The notes under the pieces were generated by a model. The model did no database searches. It was not told where the DNA came from and saw nothing but the letters and a program-made list of their open reading frames with translations. The position numbers and the translations under genes were made by a program. Below are positions 4,833 through 11,600 of a DNA stretch of 21,428 nucleotides, in pieces. Numbering within the stretch: the first letter of the stretch is position 1; each line of letters opens with the position of its first letter. Origin of the DNA: a virus; IMG/VR virus record IMGVR_UViG_3300048597_000112, positions 1 through 21,428 of that record; one strand, written 5' to 3'.

Positions 4833-4910
4833 GGGGCCGATAGGCCGAGACAGACGGTAAAGCCGAAGCGCCCTGTCTGCACGTGGGTTCGACTCCCACC
4901 GGCTCCACCA
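4833..4910 (+). ncRNA. tRNA-like RNA resembling the tRNA-like domain of tmRNA, no anticodon arm
   Basis: GGGGCCG 4833-4839 pairs with CGGCTCC 4900-4906 as a 7-bp acceptor stem, followed by A73 and an encoded CCA (4908-4910). The third pair is G-U (G3-U70), the classic alanyl-tRNA synthetase signal, also found in tmRNA. The T arm is perfect: GTGGG 4883-4887, loop TTCGACT, CCCAC 4895-4899. No anticodon arm with a 7-base loop can be drawn in between. Instead CAGACGG 4851-4857 pairs with CTGTCTG 4873-4879 around a 15-base loop, and the D region has no stem. This is the layout of tmRNA (5' GGGGCYGAT, helix P2, T arm) but with the tag-coding body missing. Alternatives are a decayed tRNA, or an ssrA-derived attachment site. 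Confidence 0.6.
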
Positions 4911-4911
4911 C

Positions 4912-5053
4912 TTCACCAGCCGCTCCCTCCCGTGGCTACTGGTGAACACGCCGCCCGTGACGATGGCATCTACGGCCTAGCGAGGCGGCGAATCTTCCGA
5001 GCGTGGGCCTGCGCGGTCACGCTTCACACTTGAGAGTTGCGAGACGGGCTCAC
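4912..5053. other. Noncoding stretch with consecutive inverted repeats
   Basis: No credible gene is visible between 4911 and 5070. Three inverted repeats follow each other: TTCACCAG 4912-4919 with CTGGTGAA 4939-4946 (8 bp, perfect), CGCCGCC 4949-4955 with GGCGGCG 4984-4990 (7 bp, perfect), and GTGGGCC 5003-5009 with GGCTCAC 5047-5053 (7 bp, one G-U). They fill the space between the tRNA-like element and the three-way junction without overlapping each other. The whole span may be one long structured transcript. Short GC-rich arms arise easily by chance, so each alone is weak. Confidence 0.35.
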
Positions 5054-5070
5054 CACTAGGCGACTCCAAC

Positions 5071-5146
5071 GGCTAGGGCGCAGGGCCGCTCAGTCCGAGG
5101 GGCTGAGATGTGGGTCGTGGACCCACGCGGCCCTGCGCTTCTAGCC
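5071..5146. ncRNA. Three-way-junction fold (structured RNA or DNA element)
   Basis: Closing stem: GGCTAGGGCGCAGGGCCGC at 5071-5089 pairs with 5127-5146 over 19 pairs, with one G-U and a single bulged T at 5140. Inside are two hairpins: TCAGTCC 5090-5096, loop GAG, GGGCTGA 5100-5106 (7 pairs, one G-U); and GTGGGTC 5110-5116, loop GTG, GACCCAC 5120-5126 (7 perfect pairs). Only 3 bases join them. Almost every base in 76 is paired. No open frame is convincing here. The fold can be drawn on either strand, so transcription direction is not settled; the + strand fits its neighbours. Possible roles are a small RNA, a processing or packaging signal, or a replication site. Confidence 0.6.
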
Positions 5147-5154
5147 GCCCCACT

Positions 5155-5188
5155 TGCCCCGTCGCCCCATAGCTGACGGCGCGGGGCA
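5155..5188. repeat. Inverted repeat upstream of the gene at 5233
   Basis: TGCCCCG at 5155-5161 and CGGGGCA at 5182-5188 form 7 perfect pairs. The inner bases offer a competing helix of CCGTC 5159-5163 with GACGG 5175-5179. It lies 45 bases before the gene start, so it could belong to its 5' leader. There is no T tract, so it is not a terminator. Confidence 0.4.
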
Positions 5189-5232
5189 GGACTTACCGCA
5201 TCGCCCAACACACCCACCCACAAGGAGACACC

Positions 5233-5574
5233 ATGAGCAAGCCCAAATGGGGAACCCTGATAATGCTGCGCGGCAATCACACCTCGTTCGTGTCTGGCCG
5301 AACCGTATCCGAACTCGCAGACGAGATAGATGCGGTCGAGAACCCCCATGGCTTCTATTTCGTGCAAAGCAGCTACGTTGCGCCGGAAAACTGCAATCAC
5401 CTGGCCGTTCGCCCCGTAGATGTGGTTGCGCTCGTGGCCGTAGGCACACCGAACGAGCCCCAGGGTCACCCGACACGAGAGCAAGCCCACAATTCGACCG
5501 AGGCCGTCGCGTTGCTGAAGGACATGGTTGAGGGGGACATCGTTAGGCGACGGCCACAGAGGCTGCGCTACTAG
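5233..5574 (+). CDS. Conserved-looking hypothetical protein (113 aa)
   Basis: ATG 5233 follows AAGGAG at 5222-5227 with ideal spacing and is the first gene after the noncoding island. The product has an alpha/beta look: WGTLIMLRGNHTSFVSGRTV, a helix with ELADEIDAVEN, then GFYFVQSSYVAPENCNHLAV and a strand VVALVAVGTPNE. The last third is helical and basic (EAVALLKDMVEGDIVRRRPQ). I cannot name a family. Its position may link it to the RNA elements just upstream, but nothing in its sequence is a known RNA-binding motif. Confidence 0.7.
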   Translation: MSKPKWGTLIMLRGNHTSFVSGRTVSELADEIDAVENPHGFYFVQSSYVAPENCNHLAVRPVDVVALVAVGTPNEPQGHPTREQAHNSTEAVALLKDMVEGDIVRRRPQRLRY

Positions 5575-5657
5575 GACGACCTTCGGCCCCACCGTCCCGC
5601 CAGGGTCGCTACGCCGACACACCGCGCAAAGGGTGGGATAGCGCGGTCCTACTTCAC

Positions 5658-5873
5658 ATGGCAATCGAGCAGATACCCACACACCTGCTTCCAGAGCGTA
5701 ACCCAGGTCCGTACCCCGCCGGTCGGACCTGTAGCCATGCCCGCTGCCAGACGGTCCTCAACAGGAACAACGCAGGGCCACGCTGTGAGGCTCACAAGCT
5801 GGCAGCCATGCCCGAGGCCGAGCTGATAGCGGAGACGATAGACCGCATCGAGCAGTACCCACCAGCGGCATGA
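5658..5873 (+). CDS. Small zinc-finger-like protein (71 aa)
   Basis: The frame starts at ATG 5658 and has no clear ribosome binding site. The 83 bases before it carry an inverted repeat, ACCGCGC 5621-5627 with GCGCGGT 5641-5647. The product contains CSHARCQTVLNRNNAGPRCE followed by AH, a C-x4-C, C-x2-H pattern that fits a small zinc knuckle. Similar short Cys/His proteins are frequent in actinobacterial phages. The C-terminal half (AAMPEAELIAETIDRIEQYP) is a helix. It is coupled to the next gene by an ATGA overlap. A nucleic-acid-binding role is plausible but unproven. Confidence 0.6.
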   Translation: MAIEQIPTHLLPERNPGPYPAGRTCSHARCQTVLNRNNAGPRCEAHKLAAMPEAELIAETIDRIEQYPPAA

Positions 5874-6154
5874 CCTACACACCGCGAAGGATAGGCAGGC
5901 CCGAGGGCTACCCCTTCACGGTGATGGACCCGAAAGACGCAACAGAGCGCAGGCGCTCACTCGCTGCCCTTGAACCCGAACCCCGTGCGGCCATGACCAT
6001 CAGCCTCCTGACGGGGCACACCCTGGACCAGACGCTATGGCAACTCAGGCAGCTCGAGATCCGGGGGCAAGTCAGGCACACCACGGACGAGGGCGGTGTC
6101 ATGCGGTGGGAGAGGCTGCCTGAGAACGGGTGGGAAGAGGACGCGCCGTTCTGA
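5870..6154 (+). CDS. Hypothetical protein, possible winged helix (94 aa)
   Basis: ATG 5870 overlaps the previous stop. After an N-terminal segment (TPRRIGRPEGYPFTVMDPKD) comes a helical region. The pattern MTISLLTGHTLDQTLWQLRQ is then followed by LEIRGQVRHTTDEGGVMRWE. The order helix, turn, helix and beta hairpin with a basic and charged wing resembles a winged helix-turn-helix DNA-binding domain. It could be a small regulator or a DNA-binding helper of the HNH protein encoded right after it. The stop overlaps the next ATG as TGATG. The fold is inferred from pattern only. Confidence 0.6.
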   Translation: MTYTPRRIGRPEGYPFTVMDPKDATERRRSLAALEPEPRAAMTISLLTGHTLDQTLWQLRQLEIRGQVRHTTDEGGVMRWERLPENGWEEDAPF

Positions 6155-6477
6155 TGCGAGCGCCGAAGGTCTGTAGCGACCCGCTCTGCCCCAACTCGCA
6201 GCCATGCCCCGACCACGAGCGCAAACCGTGGCAAGGCAGCAAGCGCAGGGAGCGGACGAAGCTCAGTGGGTACAAGCAGCAGAAGCGGGCGAAGTACGTC
6301 CTGCGGAGGCACGACACCATCTGCCATGTCTGCGGATACCCCGGCGCAACCGAGGCCGATCACGTCATCCCCCTGGCAGAGGGCGGGCCGGACACGCTGG
6401 GAAACCTGCGACCGATTCACCACGACTGCCACGTTCAGAAGACGGCAGAGGAGGCGGCGCGAGGTCGTCAACGGTGA
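6154..6477 (+). CDS. HNH endonuclease next to terminase (107 aa)
   Basis: ATG 6154 overlaps the previous stop. The HNH core is clear: CHVCG at 57-61, ADHVIPLAEGG with H70, GNLRPIHHDCH with N84 and H93. HNH proteins cut DNA using one metal ion held by these His and Asn residues. The N-terminal CSDPLCPNSQPCPDH (C7, C12, C18, H21) looks like an extra zinc site, which many HNH proteins of actinobacterial phages have. Phage HNH proteins next to terminase genes (HK97 gp74 is the studied case) work with terminase in cutting cos DNA. The gene order here, HNH then small and large terminase, fits that role. Confidence 0.9.
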   Translation: MRAPKVCSDPLCPNSQPCPDHERKPWQGSKRRERTKLSGYKQQKRAKYVLRRHDTICHVCGYPGATEADHVIPLAEGGPDTLGNLRPIHHDCHVQKTAEEAARGRQR

Positions 6478-6617
6478 CCGGGGAGGGGTACCCCCCCTTG
6501 ACTTTCACGCGCAGGACCGAAGGCGGCAGGCGATCGCAGTGTGTACGGGTTGGGAAAAACTTTCAGGGAGACACAACGTATGGCCGCAACGCTACGGCCT
6601 GACCAAAGGAGGGCGCG
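6478..6617. other. Gap between HNH and terminase genes, candidate cos region
   Basis: No strong gene fits in these 140 bases. A GTG frame from 6474 to 6602 (42 aa) is open but has no recognisable content. The gap holds a GC-rich palindrome, GGGGTACCCC at 6485-6494, inside a G run followed by a C run, and a short AT-rich patch near 6553-6562. The ribosome binding site for the next gene is AAGGAGG at 6606-6612. In cos phages with an HNH-terminase cluster, the cohesive-end site is usually in or near this interval. The exact cut cannot be read from sequence alone. Confidence 0.35.
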
Positions 6618-7031
6618 ATGCCCGGACCAGCACCAGCAGAAAACAGAAGGCGGCGCAATGAGCCCGCCCGTGGCGATTGGGTAGACCTCCCGCCGATTGA
6701 CAAGCCCTACCTGCCCGAGCTCCCCGACCGGGAAGAGGGCTGGAAGCAGACCACCCGCGACACCTGGGATCTGTGGCGGCAAGACCCTGCCACCTCGCAA
6801 TACACCCCCGGCGAGATCGCTTACGCGCTTGACACCATCCGCCTCTACGACGCCATGACCTCATCGGGCGCAAACGAGGTCCGGCTGCGCATGGACGGCC
6901 TCGGCCTCACGCCGAAGGGCAAGCGCGACCTGCGCTACCGCGTTTCAGCCGACGATCAGCCCGCAGCACCCGAGGTCAAGCGGCGTAACCGGACGCACGG
7001 CCGGCGTAGTCGCCTCAGCGTCGTGAAGTAA
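6618..7031 (+). CDS. Terminase small subunit
   Basis: ATG 6618 has AAGGAGG at 6606-6612. The N-terminal motif MPGPAPAENRRRRNEPARGD, followed by a Pro-rich stretch with LPELPDREEGWKQTTRDTWD, matches the usual opening of small terminase subunits in actinobacterial phages. There, a basic PLP-type arm is followed by a helical core. Residues 55-115 are helical (EIAYALDTIRLYDAMTSSGA, LRMDGLGLTPKGKRDLRYRV). The C-terminal tail is basic (KRRNRTHGRRSRLSV). The subunit recognises the packaging site and loads the large subunit. Its stop overlaps the large-subunit start as TAATG, which supports the call. The length of 137 aa is typical. Confidence 0.82.
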   Translation: MPGPAPAENRRRRNEPARGDWVDLPPIDKPYLPELPDREEGWKQTTRDTWDLWRQDPATSQYTPGEIAYALDTIRLYDAMTSSGANEVRLRMDGLGLTPKGKRDLRYRVSADDQPAAPEVKRRNRTHGRRSRLSVVK

Positions 7032-8731
7032 TGCCCCTGCCGACTTCCCCGCTGCCCGAGGTGGACTTTCCCACGCTCGGCTGGCAGGTGGCCGACTGGA
7101 TTGAGACCTTTCTCTGTCACGGCCCCGGCGACGTCGAGGGCGATGACTTCGAGGTGGACGACGAAATCGCCACCTTCCTTGCCTGGTGTTACCGCGTTCA
7201 CCCGCAGGGATCGCCCAACGAAGGCAGGCGGCAGGTTCAGCGGGCGGTCTTCTCAAGGCCAAAGGGCCGCGCCAAGTCCGAAATTGCCGGTGCCGTTGTC
7301 TGTGCTGAGGCTTTGGGCCCGGTTCGGTTTGACCATTGGGCCGAAGAGGGCGAAGTCTCCGAATGGGGCTATGAGTTTCAGCCGGGAGAGCCCGTCGGCG
7401 TGTCCGTACGGTCGCCGTACATCCGTTGCCTTGCGACCGAAGAGGATCAGTCCGGCAACACCTACGACAACGTGGTGGTGATGCTCACGCAGGGCGCAAT
7501 TGCCGACCACCTGGGCCTGAAGATGGGCAAAGAGGTCGGCATCACCCGCGTCTTCCTGCCCGATGGCGGCGAGATCACCCCGTCCACGTCCTCGAGCGCG
7601 GCAAAGGATGGCGGCAAGGAAACCTTTGCGGTGGCAGACGAGACACACCTGTACACCACCGACCAGCTCCGCAAGATGTATCGCACCGTGGCCCGCAACA
7701 CCGGCAAGCGGAAAGAAGGCGAGCCGTGGATGCTGGACACCACGACCGCATGGCAGCCGGGGGAGCGGTCAATCGCAGAGCAGGCGTCCGACAAGTACCA
7801 GGGCAAGCCCGTTGCCGAGGCGGTCGAGAAGCTCGGCGTCCTGTACGACCACCGGCAGGCACCGGAGCCTAAGAAGTTCGGCATGGACACCTCGCTCATC
7901 AAGGCAATGCGGGAGGGCTACGGCCCCGCCGCCGACTGGATGGACTTTCCCCGGATCGTGCGCATCATCCGCGACGCGGAAGACCCGGAGGCCGAGGCGT
8001 ACCGCTACTGGCTGAACCGCCCCCGCCTGGCCGGTACTCAATGGCTCGGGCCGGATGAAATCGCCGCAGCGGTCGAGGAGCGCGACATTGCCACCGGCAC
8101 GGCCATCACCCTCGGTATTGACGCCTCCGAATACGACGACCACACGGCGCTCATCGGCTGTACCGAGGACGGGCACCTGTTTCCGGTCGGCATCTGGGGC
8201 AGGCCGGAGCATTGGCCGAAAGAGGAGCCGTGGTCGGTGCCGATGAATGAGGTTGACGGCGCGGTCCGCTTCGCATTCGACCAGTTCAACGTGGTCAGGC
8301 TGTACGCCGATCCGCCGATTCTGAACAACTCCCTGCTGCCGCATTGGGCCAGGGACTTCGGTGAGGCGCGGGTCAAAGAGTTCTGGACGAACGCCGACAC
8401 AAAGATGGCGGTGTCCACGGGCGCACTTCGCACGGCAATCCGGCAAGGCGCGGCCACACTCGGCCCGCAGGAGATTCGCACCACTAACGAGCCACGAAAC
8501 GGCTCCCCGCTGTTCCTCTGGCACCTCGAAAACGCCCGCACCCGCAAGGTGAAGGTTCGGCTAGAGGACAAAGCCGAAGAGGCGTACATCGTGACCAAAG
8601 AGCGTCCCGGCTCCCAAAAGAAGATCGACTCCGCAGCCGCAGCGGTGCTCGCATTCAGGGCCAGAAACGACGCGCTCGCCACGGGCGAGTTCAAGCGTAA
8701 GAAGAAGGGCCGACTGGTCACCTTCTCATAA
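7031..8731 (+). CDS. terL: Terminase large subunit
   Basis: This 566-aa protein is the ATP-driven motor and nuclease of DNA packaging. The ATPase half has a Walker A-like motif, SRPKGRAKSE, at 75-84, in the R-x-x-G-x-x-KS form common in phage terminases. Walker B is TFAVADETHLY with D203-E204. The C-terminal RNase H-like nuclease half has LGIDASEYDDHTAL with D364, RLYADPP with D427, and KIDSAAAAVLAF with D533, which would bind metal. The start overlaps the small-subunit stop, and the portal gene follows after 14 bases. Length and motif order are normal, so the gene looks intact. Confidence 0.95.
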   Translation: MPLPTSPLPEVDFPTLGWQVADWIETFLCHGPGDVEGDDFEVDDEIATFLAWCYRVHPQGSPNEGRRQVQRAVFSRPKGRAKSEIAGAVVCAEALGPVRFDHWAEEGEVSEWGYEFQPGEPVGVSVRSPYIRCLATEEDQSGNTYDNVVVMLTQGAIADHLGLKMGKEVGITRVFLPDGGEITPSTSSSAAKDGGKETFAVADETHLYTTDQLRKMYRTVARNTGKRKEGEPWMLDTTTAWQPGERSIAEQASDKYQGKPVAEAVEKLGVLYDHRQAPEPKKFGMDTSLIKAMREGYGPAADWMDFPRIVRIIRDAEDPEAEAYRYWLNRPRLAGTQWLGPDEIAAAVEERDIATGTAITLGIDASEYDDHTALIGCTEDGHLFPVGIWGRPEHWPKEEPWSVPMNEVDGAVRFAFDQFNVVRLYADPPILNNSLLPHWARDFGEARVKEFWTNADTKMAVSTGALRTAIRQGAATLGPQEIRTTNEPRNGSPLFLWHLENARTRKVKVRLEDKAEEAYIVTKERPGSQKKIDSAAAAVLAFRARNDALATGEFKRKKKGRLVTFS

Positions 8732-8745
8732 GGAAAGGAGCGGGC

Positions 8746-10260
8746 ATGTCGCAACTCGTACCGCCTAGTCAGACCGTGCCCGTTCGCCTCCCGGTGAACT
8801 CAAACAAGCCCTACGGAACCCCGCTGTGGTGGGTCGAGAGCCTGACACACGAGATGGATGTCCGGCAGTCGCTCATCTACCTTTACGAGGACTACTTCGC
8901 CGGACGCCACAAGATGACCTTTGCGTCCTCGGCCTTCCGCGAGGCGTTCGGGCAGATGCTCGCCGCCGTTTCCGACAACTGGCTTCCGCTGGTGGTGAAT
9001 GCGTCGGTCGAAAGGCTGAAGCCGCAGGGCTTCCGCTTTGGCGACAGCCAGCGGGGCGACGAAGAGGCTTGGCGGATATGGCAGGACAACTCCCTGGACG
9101 CCGACGCGCCGCTCGGATTCACGGAGGCCGTCAAGCACGGTGAGTCTTACCTGCTGGTTTGGCCGGATTCGGTCGAGAGCAAGGGCGTCTTCGGGCGATT
9201 CTTCACGCGGCAGTCCGAGATCATGCCCCGGATCACCGTTGAGCACCCGTCGCAGATGATCGTGCGGCGCGAGGCCGGCGACCGCCGCCGCAGGGCCGCT
9301 GCGTTGAAGCGGTGGGAGGACGACGACGGCACGGTCTGCGCCACCCTCTACCTGCCCAACGAAATCCACTACTTCAAGGAAGGCAAGGGCGGATGGGAGG
9401 AGCGCCGCCCTGCCGCCGCAAACCGCTTGGGCATAGTTCCGGTCGTGCCGCTCGTGAACGAGCCGCAGATGCTCCCCTCGCGCCCCCCAGCGTCGCTCAC
9501 GGGCCTCCCCCACAGCGTCAATCAGGGCGCGTACGTCGGTTTGGGCCGATCCGACCAGGCGGACGTAATCTCGACCGTTGACCAGATCAACAAGCTGCTT
9601 TGCGACATGCTGGTCGCCTCCGAGGTGGCCGCGTTCAAGCAGCGGTGGGCAACCGGGCTCGAGATCCCCGAGGACGATGACGGGCAGCCCATCCAGCCGT
9701 TCAAGGCGGCGGTTGACCGCGTGTGGATGTCCGACGCGGCAGACGCCAAGTTCGGTGAGTTCAGCGCGACGGACCTAAGTAACTACACGGGCGCGGTAGA
9801 GCAGCGCATTCAGTCACTCGCGGCCCGGACTCGAACCCCGCCGCACTACCTGCTTGGCAGCATCGTCAACGCATCCGGCGACGCGCTGAAGGCCGCTGAG
9901 GCCGGACTGGCGTCAAAGGTCAACGGCAAGAAAATGGCCTTCGGAGAGGCGATAGAGGAGGCGATCCGCCTTGCCTTCGCATGGAAGGGTGACGAGCGCG
10001 CCAACGATCTGTCCGCCGAGGTGGATTGGGCACCGTCCGAAACCCGCTCCGAGTCGGAGTACGTCGATTCGCTTGTCAAGAAAATGGCGATTGGCGTCCC
10101 GAAGGAGCAACTTTGGGCGGACGCCGGCTACTCGCCGCAGCAGATCAGCCGATTCAAGGCGATGCTGCTCGAAGAGGGCGTCCGAGACGACATCTTCGGC
10201 CCGGTCGCGCCTCCGGTAGACGACCAGGAGCCCGAGCCGGATGGCGTCGAGGCTGGCTGA
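8746..10260 (+). CDS. Portal protein (SPP1 gp6-like)
   Basis: ATG 8746 follows AAGGAAAGGAG at 8731-8741. The 504-aa product has the layout of SPP1 gp6-type portals, which form the ring at one head vertex through which DNA passes. It has an N-terminal helix-rich wing (QSLIYLYEDYFAGRHKMTFA), a mixed region with DNWLPLVVNASVERLKPQGF, and the conserved middle (VPLVNEPQMLPSRPPASLTG, then VISTVDQINKLLCDMLVASE). The stem and clip part follows (SLAARTRTPPHYLLGSIVNA and SGDALKAAEAGLASKVNGKK). The acidic tail DDQEPEPDGVEAG is common. It sits between terminase and the MuF gene, as expected, and its last 20 bases overlap the next gene. Confidence 0.92.
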   Translation: MSQLVPPSQTVPVRLPVNSNKPYGTPLWWVESLTHEMDVRQSLIYLYEDYFAGRHKMTFASSAFREAFGQMLAAVSDNWLPLVVNASVERLKPQGFRFGDSQRGDEEAWRIWQDNSLDADAPLGFTEAVKHGESYLLVWPDSVESKGVFGRFFTRQSEIMPRITVEHPSQMIVRREAGDRRRRAAALKRWEDDDGTVCATLYLPNEIHYFKEGKGGWEERRPAAANRLGIVPVVPLVNEPQMLPSRPPASLTGLPHSVNQGAYVGLGRSDQADVISTVDQINKLLCDMLVASEVAAFKQRWATGLEIPEDDDGQPIQPFKAAVDRVWMSDAADAKFGEFSATDLSNYTGAVEQRIQSLAARTRTPPHYLLGSIVNASGDALKAAEAGLASKVNGKKMAFGEAIEEAIRLAFAWKGDERANDLSAEVDWAPSETRSESEYVDSLVKKMAIGVPKEQLWADAGYSPQQISRFKAMLLEEGVRDDIFGPVAPPVDDQEPEPDGVEAG

Positions 10261-10954
10261 GCGTCATATCGTCCTGAACGCCGAGCTGCGGGCGCGAACC
10301 GTCAAGCAGCTAGAGCGCGTGTGGCGGTCGCTACCAAACCACCGCGATGAAACCCTCCCGGCGTGGCTGAGCGTGGCTGTACCGCTAGCACAGGCCGCAC
10401 AGCGGGCAGAAATAGCCATCACTCAGGCGTACCTGGCCCGCGCAATAGACCGCCCCGTGGCCGGTGTGGATGCTGACCGCCTCATTGCCGAGTCCCGCAA
10501 CGGCGCTGACCCTAACGAGGTCTATTCCCGGCCCTTCAACACCGTTTGGACCGCGCTTGGCAACGGCACACCCTATGACGCGGCGGCGGAGCAGGGTCTT
10601 GCCCGCGCAACGCAGACGATAGCCACCGACATTCAACTCGCCATGCGGGACACCCTTACGGCGGTCGGTGAATCCGAGGAGATCGTCTGGGGTTACCAGC
10701 GGGTAACAGACGGTGCCGCCTGTGACTTCTGCCTCCTGCTCAACGGGGCGCAATTCCGCACCGAAGACCCCATGCCGATCCACCCGAACTGCGGTTGTGG
10801 CGTAGAGCCCATCGTTTATACGCGGGGCTTCTCGAACCGAAACAACCTTGAGCGGTTCAACGCAACCGCCACCCCCGAGGGCGTGGCGATCAGCCCGCAC
10901 GGCGAACTTGGCCCGGTCGTGGGCGACCCGGCACACAACTTCTCCCTCGTTTGA
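10241..10954 (+). CDS. MuF-like minor head protein
   Basis: ATG 10241 lies inside the end of the portal gene, with AGGAG at 10226-10230. The 237-aa product has a helical N-terminal part and the hallmark end of the Mu gpF / SPP1 gp7 family: GAACDFCLLLNGAQF with C161 and C164, followed by IHPNCGCGVEPI with H181, C184 and C186. The Cys and His probably hold zinc. Such proteins bind the portal and are packaged in small numbers in the head. Some relatives carry toxin domains at the C-terminus; this one does not and ends about 50 residues after the zinc motif. Confidence 0.88.
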   Translation: MASRLAERHIVLNAELRARTVKQLERVWRSLPNHRDETLPAWLSVAVPLAQAAQRAEIAITQAYLARAIDRPVAGVDADRLIAESRNGADPNEVYSRPFNTVWTALGNGTPYDAAAEQGLARATQTIATDIQLAMRDTLTAVGESEEIVWGYQRVTDGAACDFCLLLNGAQFRTEDPMPIHPNCGCGVEPIVYTRGFSNRNNLERFNATATPEGVAISPHGELGPVVGDPAHNFSLV

Positions 10955-10964
10955 CCATGTAACC

Positions 10965-10979
10965 GGCGTCCGTGACGCC
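10965..10979 (+). promoter_or_regulatory. Small hairpin before the scaffold gene
   Basis: GGCGTC 10965-10970, loop CGT, GACGCC 10974-10979: six perfect pairs in the 42-base gap between the MuF-like gene and the scaffold start. No T tract follows, so it is not a simple terminator. It ends just before the ribosome binding site AAAGGA at 10985-10990 and could affect RNA stability or translation of the scaffold. Confidence 0.45.
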
Positions 10980-10996
10980 TGATGAAAGGAAGCCTC

Positions 10997-11581
10997 GTGG
11001 CTGATGAAACACCCTCCCCGGAGGAGATCGAAGTACCTGAACCCCCGATCAACGCGGACAACGACGTTGACGAGATCGCAGCGCAGGCAGAGAAGCCGGA
11101 CGCCGTGAGCAAGGCCATCAAGGCAGAGCGTGAGGCCGCGAAAGAGGCCCGTCGCCGCGCCGAAGAGGCCGAGGCGAAGGTGAAGGAGTACGAAGACGCC
11201 CAAAAGTCCGAGCAGCAGAAGCTCGAAGAGGCGGCGGCGGCGGCCAAGGAAGAAGCTGACGCCCTTCGCAAGCAGATCACAGAACTTGAGGTGAGGCAGC
11301 GTCGCAGCGACGTGGCTCTCGCCAAGAATCTTCCCCCGAAGTTGGCCGAAAGGCTGCGGGGTGAGACTGTCGAGGAGATCGAGGCAGACGCCGACGCCCT
11401 CCTCGAAGACCTGGGAACGATCCCAGGCGAAACGCCCCCTCCCGGCGATGGCGGCGCTCGTACCCCTGTTCAGCCAAAGGGTCTCGCAGACGAGATCGCA
11501 GAGGCCGAAGCAGCGGGCGACTACCGCAAAGCAATGAGCCTGAAGAACCAGCAACTCCTGTCGCTGGGGCGGACGGCCTAA
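10997..11581 (+). CDS. Head scaffold protein
   Basis: I choose GTG 10997 because AAAGGA at 10985-10990 sits 6 bases before it. ATG 10982 is in frame but has no binding site and would place that AAAGGA inside the coding region. The product, about 194 aa, has an acidic start (MADETPSPEEIEVPEPP) and then a long charged coiled coil (KAIKAEREAAKEARRRAEEA, AKVKEYEDAQKSEQQKLEEA, ITELEVRQRRSDVALAKNLP). It ends with a short basic helix near MSLKNQQLLSL. This composition, and the position directly before the capsid gene, are typical of scaffolds, which shape the empty procapsid and then leave. The C-terminal helix probably touches the capsid protein. Confidence 0.85.
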   Translation: MADETPSPEEIEVPEPPINADNDVDEIAAQAEKPDAVSKAIKAEREAAKEARRRAEEAEAKVKEYEDAQKSEQQKLEEAAAAAKEEADALRKQITELEVRQRRSDVALAKNLPPKLAERLRGETVEEIEADADALLEDLGTIPGETPPPGDGGARTPVQPKGLADEIAEAEAAGDYRKAMSLKNQQLLSLGRTA

Positions 11582-11600
11582 CCCATAAAGGAGGCCAATC

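Noticed and set aside
4833-4910. Calling the element a normal tRNA
   Set aside because: I tried all placements of a 5-bp stem with a 7-base loop in 4840-4882. None pairs, and the candidate D loop would be 16 bases.
4755-5033. An open frame of 92 codons on the + strand across the tRNA-like element
   Set aside because: It runs through a near-perfect acceptor and T arm and several inverted repeats, has no binding site, and its residues (many Pro, Arg and Cys) look like translated RNA-gene sequence.
6474-6602. A 42-codon GTG frame after the HNH gene
   Set aside because: It has no binding site of its own, no recognisable content, and contains the G-run and C-run palindrome that suggests a noncoding packaging region.
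4194-10960. The 12-mer GTTTGACCATGT occurs at 4194-4205 and 10949-10960
   Set aside because: In a 21-kb window several shared 12-mers are expected by chance, and the second copy spans the end of the MuF-like gene.
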